32,248 nt of DNA from Rhodocollybia butyracea. Lineage: Eukaryota > Basidiomycota > Agaricomycetes > Agaricales > Omphalotaceae. The notes beneath the pieces are model-generated. The model was not told the DNA's origin and searched no databases. It was given only the letters and a program-made list of their open reading frames with translations. Both the position numbers and the translations under genes were made by a program. The stretch is from NCBI GenBank assembly GCA_015501585.1, contig JADNRY010000668.1, positions 1 to 32,248 of the forward strand, given 5' to 3'. This document shows, one piece after another, positions 19,519-29,874 of the stretch. Numbering within the stretch: position 1 is the first letter of the stretch; each line of letters begins with the position of its first letter.

Positions 19519-21697
19519 TTATTTTGGGCAGGTCTCGAAGGTCTCGTCGGCGATAAAACAAAACGCACCGATTATTCCTAAGGTTACAACCCCCGCAATT
19601 ATGGATCTTAAGAAAGTTGCAGTTTGCGACGACACACCACCATTTGGCTTGTTGCTGTTGACACTGGACCCAGAACCAGAGGCGGAGCTCGAGCGAACGC
19701 TGGTAGGAAGGGTACTCGCAGCCTGAGTAGGCTGAGTCCCAACGCTACCACTGCCTACAATGACAAAAGTACCGTTGGATGGAATGCCGTTGACCACGAC
19801 AAACACCATAGCCGGCCCAGGTTGGAAAATGTTAGGGTTGGGAGGCATCTGAGCGGTATGCAAGGTAAGGGACCCGTCAGAGTTGACAGTAAAGGTGTTG
19901 TTCAACTGGAGGAACCTCTGCCCCATATTCATTCCGTGAGTAGTCCAGCCGGGTCGGACAACAACCACAGTGGTGTTACCAGCTGCATCGTTACCTGAGC
20001 CAGAGTACGAAGACGCGGGAACGGTTATATCGAATGAACTACCACCGTAAGAGAGAGTCGAGGGGATACCAGACGGGACAGGACGAGTGGTGGCTGAAAA
20101 GTAAGGTGGGTAGAATATTTCAGCCTGGTACTGGGTGGGGAAGATTGTGGTGAGGTTGACATCAACATTGGGGTTAGAACCGGCGATAAGGACCGACGCA
20201 TCGGGCAAAAGGATAGCCGAAGAGTGGTAGAGACGGGCAATATTGGAAGTGGAGAAGCCAGCGTTCGACCACCGGTGACCAGCAGGAGCATTAGGATCAT
20301 ACAAAGCGGGAGTGCCCACAGGCCCAGAGGCCAACGACATTCCGAAAGGCATCTGGCTATACGATAAAGTCGTCCCTGTACTGGTAGCGTATCCAGCGGT
20401 TCCGTTCAAGCCACCGTTAACGACGAGCATTTTTCCATCAGGAAGGATGATGAACTGGCCCATAGTACGACCTTCGAGCATGTCATCGTCTTGGATGTAG
20501 ACAGGCGCTGAACCATCTACTGGTTCGGGGGTAATGCGCTGACAATCCTTTGAAGCCGGATACAGCCAAGTGTTGGTATTTGGAAACGAGTAATTACCCC
20601 AAAACGCATCAGGCATATCAGAACCCCCACAAAAGATTACGGTGGGCGTATAGTCGTTAGCAGGAGTAAGGGGAAGCATCGCAACAGCTCCAGTTGCTGG
20701 GTACACACGAACGACTTTGCCAGGCATATCCGGGAGATCGGTCTCGGTGTTGGTACTCGGATCCCAAAGCACTGTGAACATTGGAAGAACAAAGAAAAGG
20801 ATTAGATGAAAGAAAGCGTACTAGTTGAGTAATTGGCTTGAACAAGCATTTTACCAGACGCCATCAGATATGTGTGCGCGTACGCATTCAAGCCTGAAGT
20901 TTTACCCATAAAGTTCATAACAGTCGCACCACGTCCGTTATTTGGGTAGAATTCAAAGGTAGACTGGGCAGCACCTCCTTCATTGAAAGGATCGGTATTG
21001 GGAGTGTTGCGGTTTATATAACCTCCGTTGACAAATCCACCGATGAGTACGACGGTTCCATCGCCTAGAGGCTCGGTACCAGCGTACCAGCGCTTCTCCA
21101 GCATAGATAAAACGTCAGGATTGTCGAACCACTGGCAATTGGAAGAGCTGAAATCATCAGAGTCCGTGCAAGGATTTAGCACGCGGATAGATTTTGAACC
21201 ATCATAGTCCTGATAGGTCGCATCGAACGACGCGGCCCCTTGTCCATTCGGAACTGACCCAATACCTCCACCAGGTGCGATAGCGCCATTCCCGCCAAAG
21301 GTGACATATGATCCATTGGGCAGATGCATCCCAGAAGCGCAGAACGAGTTGGTCTTGATATCCATAAGCTGGACTTGGTGTGTGTTGAAGTCCCTACATA
21401 AATTGAGAACGGCGAGTCCACGTTAAAAAATCTCAACCCGCACCATACCGCACCCCATGCAGGATGGCCATTGATCTGCGCAGCGTTCCCTTCCGCTTTA
21501 TCGATGATGTAGACTTTATCCTTGTTACCCACAAACATCTACACATATGACTTCTAGACAAGGTTAAAGCAAGAAATATTGAAGCGACAGACCATCATGG
21601 CGCTGACTTGTGTGTTTCCAGCATCCGCGAAGGTGCCAACTTGCGCGGCTATTGTCGGGCTTGCCAGACCTAAAGCCAGTAAAAATAGGGGAATCAT
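19519..21697 (-). CDS. Glyoxal oxidase (copper radical oxidase, AA5_1), membrane-tailed
   Basis: Oxidises aldehydes such as glyoxal and methylglyoxal and makes extracellular H2O2 for peroxidases and LPMOs. Exons (minus strand) 21697-21593, 21538-21438, 21393-20822, 20771-19519 sum to 2031 nt, 676 residues. Signal peptide MIPLFLLALGLASPTIAA. The N-terminal glyoxal oxidase domain starts GNTQVSAMMMFVGN; a C-terminal DUF1929-type domain follows. Active-site residues are all present: Cys87 (NSFCASGMH) and Tyr172 (KRWYAG), which form the Tyr-Cys cofactor, then Tyr441-His442 (RLYHSSA) and His538 (TTHGMNMGQR). After the catalytic part comes a Ser/Thr-rich linker and a hydrophobic segment (about residues 649-667, IIAGVVTLGIIGAFCFIA) with a short tail ending FETCPK. 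This predicts a surface-anchored enzyme rather than a freely secreted one. Exon 2 ends at a GTTGAG donor chosen because it restores frame. Confidence 0.93.
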
Positions 21698-23087
21698 CGA
21701 CGGAATTTCGTGAATTTGGCGAGTACTGGATTCGTGGCTGGATTAACGGCGATATTTTGGATCCGACAAGAAAAGGAGAAAGAAAAAAAAAGAAAGAACG
21801 TAGATGGTTGTGGTCAAAAGCCAAGAGCCGGTGAAGCCGTGCCGCGCCAAGACCAAAGGTTTGCTCATCGGCGTGTCTCGTGCCCAACCCTCAACCTCAC
21901 GGTCATCAATGTCCGAGCCTTATGTTGCGTTTTACACAAGTTGAAGTTCAATAGTTTACAAGTTTGCACAAATCTCGTTCGGATAGGTCTGCTTAACCAA
22001 TTCCTAAAAACAAAGTAGATCTCGATTAGCACAGCCACTAGTCCCAAAACTGCTGCTTGTGCGGAGATACATAACGCTTTGACTTTTTGGGTAGCGAAAA
22101 CTTTCTCGTCGCTATTGTACTAGTCTCAGTTTCCGTTCATCAAATTTTCAAGCCAGGGTACAGCAAAAAATATCTGCTTATCAACGCGCAGTGTCACCAA
22201 AGTTCAGCATCTATGTCAAAATAGCTTGCGCGGTACTTCGGTTTCCAGACTATCACCCTTTGCACGACTTACAAATGTCGTGTACCTCATAACAGCACAG
22301 ATCATAATCAACTAAGGAGTTTAACTCCATGAATCAATTGAATATAATATCGAGAAGATACTGCCAAATCTCCCCGTATTTAACGGTGCTCTCTATCCGC
22401 GAACCGGTCTTCCAAAATGGCACTCGGTATCTCAGTTGGTTCCCTGATTTGCGGCGTCATGAATACGCATACGGACTTCTCGAGTAGAAGATGATATATC
22501 TCGTTTGACGCTCCGATTCTTCGCTCGCGCAAGTGTTCGAGTTTCATCCTGTTTCATCGGGTGGGTTGGGATCGCGTGCGGAGTTTCAACTGCAAGCGCA
22601 GAGTGCTCACATTCGGCTGGTTTAAACCCTAGGGGTAATCGCGCTCGGATCGCCCACTGGTTACTCAGGATAGTTCGAAGGTTCCGAAGAGATCAGTTTC
22701 GACTATAAGTGTACGTATCCTACTATAGTCTTATATCCCCGTACCATTATTATACGGCCGCTCAAGTATTATGCCTTGTGGATCAAGTGTAGATACGCTC
22801 GTACGAAACCGTACGTAGAACCTTACAAAAAAATTTGACCTATTATTTTACCGCCAGCCTGACTCAAGGATCCTTCCCGGGGCAGTCTTGGAAAACGCAG
22901 AAGCCTGAAGATAGACGGCTTCAATGAGTGACGTCAGTATTTACACTCCTTTATTGCGGTACCGCCGTTGTCTGTTATCTGACACTTCATCTGGACAACC
23001 CGCGCCGTCAAGGAGTCAAGGACCACTGCCCCCTCCGCTTAGGTACGGGTATAAAATCAGTAGAGCTCCCTTGAATTATCCTTCCTA
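21698..23087. other. Divergent intergenic region between glyoxal oxidase and P450
   Basis: 1.4 kb with no convincing gene. It should hold promoters for both divergent neighbours, which leaves room for shared control. The purine-rich tract near 21774-21800 lies just upstream of the glyoxal oxidase start. A short frame at 22505-22708 opens only from TTG. Confidence 0.5.
23050..23057 (+). promoter_or_regulatory. TATA box of the P450 gene
   Basis: TATAAAAT 38 nt before the ATG. With a start site about 30 nt downstream the leader would be only about 8 nt, so either the leader is very short or a second TATA-independent start exists. Confidence 0.5.
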
Positions 23088-25080
23088 ATGACAGCTTCAC
23101 TATTATCCCTTGCAGGATTGCTAGGCCTCCTGCTCTTATTTATCCATCGATCCCATCTCAATACCAGGAAACGGAGTCACTATCCCCCTGGCCCTCAAGG
23201 AAGCTTCTTCGCGGGAGTCCGGGATCAGCTTTCTTCGTCTCCGTGGACGATTTACGCGAAATGGTCTGAATACTACCAAAGTAGATGTTGACCCCGGTTC
23301 ATCATCCAAACTGGCTGGCTTATCATTGCTCTAGGTCCTGTCATTTCATTCTGGGTATATAATGTTCGCACGATAGTCTTGAATGACCACACCTCTGTCC
23401 GGGAATTACTCGACAGACGAGCAAACATCTACTCCGATCGTCCAAAATCTTGGATGTATCATGAACTCTGCGATCGGGGAAAATCCGTGTTCAATATCTC
23501 CTCCCTCGATAGTAGGCATTCAAAATACCGAAGGCTTTTAAAACACGGCCTCAGCGGTCGTGCAATCAGGGAGTATCACGAACTATTAGAGAGCGAGGCA
23601 CACTCCTTTGTTCAATCTCTTGCCCGAGAACCTGGAAAGTTTCAGCATCATTTAAGAAGGTAAGCCGCACTGAAGCCACCGTACTGTTCTAATTTACCGC
23701 AGAAACGCAGCAGCAGTTATCATGAAAGCAGCCTATGGCTATACCGTGAGTGAGGAGAACGATCCTTTTATTGGTATAGCAGAAGAATCGGCCAAAATTT
23801 CAGGCTGGGCTCTTGCTCCCGGCCGTTGGATAGTCGATTACTATCCCATTGGTAAGTCACTGGGCCCGAAGCTCTAACTTAAAGCTGATATCGCGTACTT
23901 AGTACGCTTCATTCCGTCTTGGTTCCCCTTCGCTGGATTTAAACGTCAAGGTGACCAATGGAGACGGCAGTTAAATTCTCTGTCGGACGTACCTCATAAC
24001 TGGGTCAAAATGCAGATGGTGGGACTGGATTTCGGCCTCTCAGTGCCAGTGGCTATACAGCTTACTCTTGACTATGTAGGAACGCGGAACCCACATAGAG
24101 TCATTTACGTCGCGACTTATTCGACCCAGCCCCAGCGGTCCCGGGGGCTCAAACACCGCAGATGCTGAGTCAGAGGACCTGATAAAATGGGCCGCTGGAG
24201 GGCTTTACGCTGGGGCATCGGACACGGTGGGTCCAGGCTTTTCTGATTTGTTCAAGCGCTGTGTCTTAACCTGTCGTCTCTCAGACAGTGTCAGCATTAA
24301 CATCTTTCATTCTGTTGATAGCTCTTTACCCGAATATTCAAAAACAAGCTCAACAGGAAATTAGTAATTTTTGTGGCCATCGTCGGCAACCCGCCATAAA
24401 TGATTTACATGATCTACCCTACCTCAACGCTCTCTTCAAAGAGGTGCTACGATACGCACCTGTCGCTAATATCGGTAGGCCTTTCTTTTCAAGGCGTTGG
24501 ATCTCCAAGTGACAAATCCTGCCAGCCTTACCGCATAGAGTCATTCAAGACGATGTTTACCAAGGCTACCAAATTCCCAAGGACAGTACCGTTATAGTAA
24601 ATACATGGTAAGACCTATTTTTTCTCTATACTTACGGGCCCGGCGTCTCAACCAACCTCCAAGGGCCATCTTCCACGATCCCGCTTTGTATCCCGAACCT
24701 TTTGAATTCAACCCTCACCGCTTCATCGATAACGCAAATATCCGGACAGCTGATGTTAATCCAGATCCAAGAGGCTTCGCTTTTGGTCATGGTAAAAGGT
24801 CTTGCCCAGGTATAGCTTTCCCGATGCCGGTCTGCTGAATCTGACGCTCACACTGTTTGATTTCAGGCCTTCAATTCGCAGAGATATCAATACTGCTTAT
24901 AATGTCGCGAGTCATTTCAAACTTCGAAGTGTCGGTTCCTGCAGGAACGGTGCCGCCGGTCGAGTTCACCTCTGGAATTACGAGGTGTGCATATTTGTTT
25001 TTTCTACTATACTTGTAGCTCATCGAGTTTTTAGTCACCTTAAACCATTCGAGCTATCCATACGGCTTCGAAAGGTATGA
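23088..25080 (+). CDS. Cytochrome P450 monooxygenase
   Basis: ER-anchored heme monooxygenase; substrate unknown. Exons: 23088-23280, 23335-23659, 23703-23851, 23903-24018, 24080-24226, 24285-24474, 24526-24607, 24664-24809, 24867-24984, 25035-25080. They sum to 1512 nt, 503 residues, typical length, no frame break. N-terminal membrane anchor (SLLSLAGLLGLLLLFI), then the proline hinge YPPGPQG. The I-helix oxygen-binding run AAGGLYAGASDTT crosses intron 5 (about residues 299-311). ExxR is E363-R366 in KEVLRYAP, the PERF-like motif is NPHRFID, and the heme loop FGHGKRSCPG has Cys448. After the heme loop a 57-bp intron (24810-24866) must be removed to give LQFAEISILL and FTSGIT; an unspliced reading (CPGIAF) is a decoy that hits a stop. 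Final exon encodes SHLKPFELSIRLRKV. The family resembles microbial P450s of the O-methylsterigmatocystin oxidoreductase type common in agaricomycetes. Confidence 0.93.
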
Positions 25081-25616
25081 TGTAGGCTTGGCCGGATTGT
25101 TGCTTCCAGTAGTTCCTGACCTAATAATGTATTCTATCTGTTCCTAATAATGTCATTATAATAACTACAACTTCGGTAAGATACTACATACGAGAGTATA
25201 TATATATACATTCATAACGACGTTCAGTAAAAATATATGCTTGTGGAGGACTCCGAGGAGGCCCGAACGGGTAAGTCATCTGAGAGATTCAAGCAAACAA
25301 GATGTCCCCGTCAAAAACTTTGAATGACCCATGTACTTGTACCGTCGGGATCCACGACAATACAGTGAACTGCCCCGCGGGGCCCCGCATCCCGTTCAGT
25401 TTACTTTGTTGACACTTGCGTTCGTCTCGAGGTACTGGTACTGTAGACTTTGCATTATTACAGCAATTACAAGATCTGAATTCTGTGCAAGTATGAAAGG
25501 AGATAGATATGTTTGAAGTGATGCCCAATTAAATAATGGAAAGAGTCGCAACCGTCACTCCAGTCATTCGGAAACTATAGGAGAAACCATACGAGTATAT
25601 ATGCTGCCAGACATTC
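25081..25616. other. Convergent 3' flank between P450 and LPMO
   Basis: Contains a short (TA)n run near 25198-25208 and no coding signal. It is presumably the two converging terminator/polyadenylation regions. Confidence 0.5.
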
Positions 25617-26896
25617 TCAAGCTGAAGATCGTCTGTAGAGCAAGGTAACATCACGGAATAGACTCGTAAAGAGGCGTCTCCGCCTATGGGTTGCGATACT
25701 AGTAGTACCAGTATTTTCCACGAATGAACTCGTGTCGGTCGCCAACGTCGTTTGCTTCTGCAGCTTACATACACTCTTAGAACTCGAGGATGAAGATGAA
25801 GACGAAGACGAGGTAGAGTCCGATCCGCCGGACCCAGCAGCGGGGGACGTGCTGGCCGATCCAGCAGCAGACGCCGACCCGGACGCATCCCCAGAGACAG
25901 AGGTACCTGCAGCGTCCCCTCCAGCAAATGCTGCTACCGGGGGTCCAGGGAATATATATGGTGCTGCTCCAGGGTCATAAATCTAAGAATAAGAAGCGTT
26001 AACATACACTCGTAATTGAGGAGGAGAAAAAAGTACATCAGGATCATAGATACCAGGATCAGTGTCCGAGTATGCGCCTGGTAGCAGGCAAAGCTCGTCT
26101 TCCGTAGGACCTCCTGTCTGACTTCCGCCAACCTGCAGCTGTGAGCAAGCAGGATAGAACTCGGCTGTCAATGAGACATTAGCGATCGATCATTCACTCC
26201 CATTCTTCATATGACTGACCTCCTCCCACAGAGACAGCTAGTTGCAACCCCAAGATTTCATGTCGTATGATATAGTTTCCGGGAGCAAGTGTTGAAGGAA
26301 GGGTCACATTGGCAGGAGAACCTTCCATTACTGCCTGTTGAGCCCATACACCTGAGCTTACTTGTCCAACTTGTGCGATTTTGAACCATTTTGATTGCGA
26401 GGAGTTGTATTGTGAACAGGGTGTGCTTCCACAGGAAGTCATATAAGTAAGCATGGGGCCTGATTACCTGTAAGTAAACCTGCATATGTATTAAACTAGG
26501 TGTAAATCTCCCCTGTATTATGTGGCCAATTCTAAGTTTTAGGACCAACAGGAATAGAGCGATTTTATTAGATTTTGGAAAGGGTTTATTTTGAAGAAGT
26601 ACAGACCTGATTATCTCCTCCACGCCAGTCAAATGCTAATGAGTCGCCAGGATTCGCAGTAGCCACATCTGCGGCGAGCTGAGCACTTAAGCCACAGTTA
26701 AGGTCTGGATTCGAAGTGCCTTTGACTGGGGATATGTCGGAAACTTGACGGATAACGCTGGGGTGGCCTGGGCACCAGGGACATTTCCCGAGTAGGTCTT
26801 ACCGTTGATAGTGAGTGCGGCGAGGTATCCATGTGCAGAAACAGAGGACACTACACAACAAACAGTCCAGAAGAAGCCGATTGCAACTTTCTTCAT
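25617..26896 (-). CDS. AA9 lytic polysaccharide monooxygenase (GH61), disrupted as sequenced
   Basis: Secreted copper enzyme that oxidatively cleaves cellulose. Exons (minus) 26896-26607, 26531-26513, 26459-26220, 26164-26037, 25982-25617. Signal peptide of 21 residues ends SVSA; the next residue is His22 (HGYLAAL), first half of the copper brace. The second His is in NWPHNTG (residue 101, mature 80) on a 19-nt exon. The axial Tyr lies in AEFYPACSQLQVGG. Other hallmarks: VIRQVSDISPVKG, DLNCG, AFDWRGGDN, TYMTSCG and LPSTLAPGNYIIRHEIL. A Ser-rich linker follows without a visible carbohydrate-binding module; the very C terminus may be altered by another intron. Two lesions: a CCCC run (26760-26763 on the complement) needs a fifth C to keep frame, and intron 2 begins GG instead of GT (ACAG|GGGAGATT, 26512-26511). 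Either a young pseudogene or sequence errors. Confidence 0.88.
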
Positions 26897-27097
26897 GGGA
26901 TTATGGGTTATTGTAGCGAGCTAGAGTTGGGAAGTCACAAAGAGCGAGTTCTAGCCCAGCTTTTGAGTTCGAATGCCTCGTGGTTCAGGGTCTTCCAGAC
27001 TTGCAGCATGTTCAACGGCTTACATTTGAAGAAATGCAGCGCGCGCTTAAATAGGGCGCTTAAGAGTTATCGATTGATCGAGTCACCAAAATTTTGG
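26897..27097. promoter_or_regulatory. Divergent promoter region, LPMO (-) and glycyl-tRNA synthetase (+)
   Basis: Only about 200 bp separate the two start codons, so an inducible secreted-enzyme gene and a housekeeping gene share one short intergenic region. No TATA box was identified with confidence. Confidence 0.5.
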
Positions 27098-29874
27098 ATG
27101 TGGTGGTTATTTCTCAAGTCCAAACGGCCATCATCTCTATTATCTTTGACCAGGGTCTCTCGTCGATACGTTTCCACAAACTCTCAAGATACAGCCATGT
27201 CTACGGTCAACAAAACTGCCCATCCTTTTGATAAAGGCCGACTAGAAGCTCTGCTGAGTCGCAGGTTCTTTTACGCTCCTGCGTTCGAGATATATGGCGG
27301 TACGGTGTTGAATAAACATGAGTATACCTTGAAATATTGACATTTCCTCTAGGTGTTGCTGGTTTATATGATTATGGTCCATCCGGTTCATCTCTCCAAG
27401 CAAACATCATAGCAGAATGGCGCAAACATTTTATTATCGAAGAAGGCATGCTCGAACTCGATACTACCGTCATTACCCCTGCTTCTGTGTTCGAGACGTC
27501 TGGTCATGTTGCGCGGTTCGCAGACTGGATGGTGAAGGACGTGAAAACCGGAGATGTTATCCGTGCCGACCATCTTGTAAAAAATGTTCTGGAAGGCAGG
27601 TTGGCTGGAGATAAAGAGGCAAGAGGTCAAGCCGCGGCGCCTGTGAAAGAGGATGAGAAGGATAAAAAGAAGAAGAAAAAGATGGCCAAGGGCGCTGCAG
27701 TGCAGCTGGCTGATGATGTAGTGAAGAGTTATGAGGTTACATTGGCGCAAGTACGTGTTCAACTAGTTCATGCATTCTAGCTACTCACCCTATCACAGCT
27801 AGACAACTTCTCTGGCCCCGAGTTGGGTGAACTTTGCCGAAAATTCGACATCAGAAATCCCGACACGGATAACGAAGTCACAGAGCCTCAAGAGTTCAAC
27901 CTTATGTTTGCTAGCAGTATAGGGCCTACTGGTCAGCATCCTGGGTGAGTCTCATGCTGGAGCGATTTCCAATTTTCTCGCAAGAGGTTTTGACTCGGTC
28001 ACGTCCTTTTAGGTACCTCCGCCCGGAAACCGCACAAGGCCATTTCTTGAACTTTTCGCGTCTTCTCGATTACAACAATGGACGCATACCGTTCGCGTCT
28101 GCTCAAATAGGCCGCTCCTTCCGAAACGAAATATCACCTCGTGCTGGTCTTCTTCGTGTCCGTGAGTTTACCATGGCCGAAATCGAACATTTCGTCGATC
28201 CAGAAGATAAATCCCACCCAAGGTTCAAGGAGATACGCGAGGTAGTACTGGTGCTTTTGGATAGACACGTGCAGGCATCTGGTAATACCACGACTATCAA
28301 AATGAGCATCGGGAGGCTGTAGAGAAGGGCATAATCGCCAACGAGACCCTCGCATACTTCATGGCTCGAATTTACTTGTTCTTGCTCAAAATAGGCATTA
28401 ATCCTGACCGCCTCCGGTTCAGGCAACACATGGCAAACGAGATGGCTCACTATGCCACCGATTGTTGGGACGCTGAAGTACACAACTCGACTGGCTGGAC
28501 AGAGTGTATTGGTTGCGCTGATCGGGCAGCCTACGATCTCACAGTGCACTCAGCAAAGACAGGTCATCCTCTAGTGGTCCGAGAGGCTCTAAAGCAGCCT
28601 ATCATCACGGAGAAGGAAATGCCAGAATTCAACAAGAAAGTCTTGGGCAAGACGTTCAAGCAGGACGCAGGCTAATACAAAAGCACGTAGAAAGCTTGGA
28701 TGAAAAGGCACTGCTTAAGCTGAAGGATGAACTTGCCAAGGGGTTCGTAAGCGCTGTTGCTGCCCACCCGGGACTCGCATTTCGACTTATCACTTCATAT
28801 CTACCCCCACAGCTCCACTTCCATCACAATCGATGGCAAGACATTTGAGATATCCCCTGAACTGTTGCGAGTAGAACGCCGAACTTTCAAACAGTCTGGT
28901 AAGTTTCTTACCCGGCGATGACAAAGTAGCGATACTTATCGTGACGTTCCCTTACCTTGCCAGTACGTGAATATACACCGAATGTCATCGAGCCATCTTT
29001 CGGTCTTGGCCGAATCCTGTATATGTTACTGGAGCATACTTATTGGAGCAGAGAGCAAGATGTTGAACGAGGGGTATGTCCATCTCGAACAGCTTGTCAT
29101 TCAGTCATGATTTTAATTTCCTCCATTAACCCTTTCGTCCTCCTCATCCGTTGCTAAATCTGGACGTTTGGGATTAGGTGCTGTCTTTACCACCGGTGGT
29201 AGCACCAACCAAAGTTCTTATCGTTCCATTAAGTGCCAAAGAGGAGTTTGATCCTCTGGTGCGCGAAGTGTGTACGTGAAATTCCCCTTTACCCTTCATA
29301 TTGTGCTTCGTGCTTGGTTGCATGCTGACGAATTCATGAATGGAACGAGGGCTGTTACCCATTTTTCATTTCATGTCATCCTTATGACCATTTCCTTGGA
29401 CCCATTCTTGGCCCATCTTGCATAGTCTGCTAGTCCTTTCATGCTGATGGTACTCTTTAGCCTCAAAACTTCGTCGATCAGGTGTCTTCTCCCGCGTAGA
29501 TGACTCCAATACCTCTATTGGAAAACGATATGCTCGAAACGATGAACTTGGCACTCCCTACGGCGTCACCATAGATTTTGCTTGTAAGTTTCGAGATCAT
29601 TTTCTACGCATGTGATTTTCCTTGTCTCATTAATTCGGTTTCTTACAACAGCGGTCCAGAATAGAACCATGACTCTTAGGTGAGCGAACACTCAACAGTT
29701 GAAAATATCTCGTTGACCACTGCTCTCGCTAGGGAACGTGATACGATGGACCAGCGAATCGGGTCGATTGACGAGGTCATTGCGACGGTAACGGATCTGG
29801 TCGAGGGCAACATTGATTGGGCTGAGGCATGTCGGAGATTGCCTGCATATGACGGCGTTCAAGCCATCGACTGA
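27098..29874 (+). CDS. GRS1: Glycyl-tRNA synthetase (class II), dual-start, with two apparent frameshifts
   Basis: Charges tRNA-Gly in cytosol and mitochondria. Exons: 27098-27299, 27353-27750, 27799-27944, 28013-28742, 28813-28898, 28964-29073, 29178-29271, 29461-29583, 29652-29679, 29733-29874, 2059 nt; adding one base at each frameshift gives 2061 nt, 686 residues. Hallmarks in order: [15 protein letters not shown], a Lys-rich insert near residue 170, [18 protein letters not shown], motif 2 [25 protein letters not shown], motif 3 [16 protein letters not shown], and the anticodon-binding domain from [10 protein letters not shown] 27098 (weak context) adds 33 residues, [15 protein letters not shown] and so on, a mitochondrial-type presequence; ATG 27197 (G at -3) gives [11 protein letters not shown], the cytosolic form. 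Frame breaks: at 28311-28313 (GGG where GGGG is needed) and near 28666-28671 (before LIQKHVESL). Essential in other fungi, so sequence error is likelier than gene death. Confidence 0.93.

Noticed and set aside
24800..24838. Reading the P450 straight through the heme loop as CPGIAF, implying a frameshift afterwards
   Set aside because: A 57-bp GT-AG intron at 24810-24866 restores LQFAEISILL and FTSGIT, and the ten-exon model is exactly divisible by three.
25198..25208. Short (TA)n run
   Set aside because: Simple sequence in a 3' flank with no further structure.
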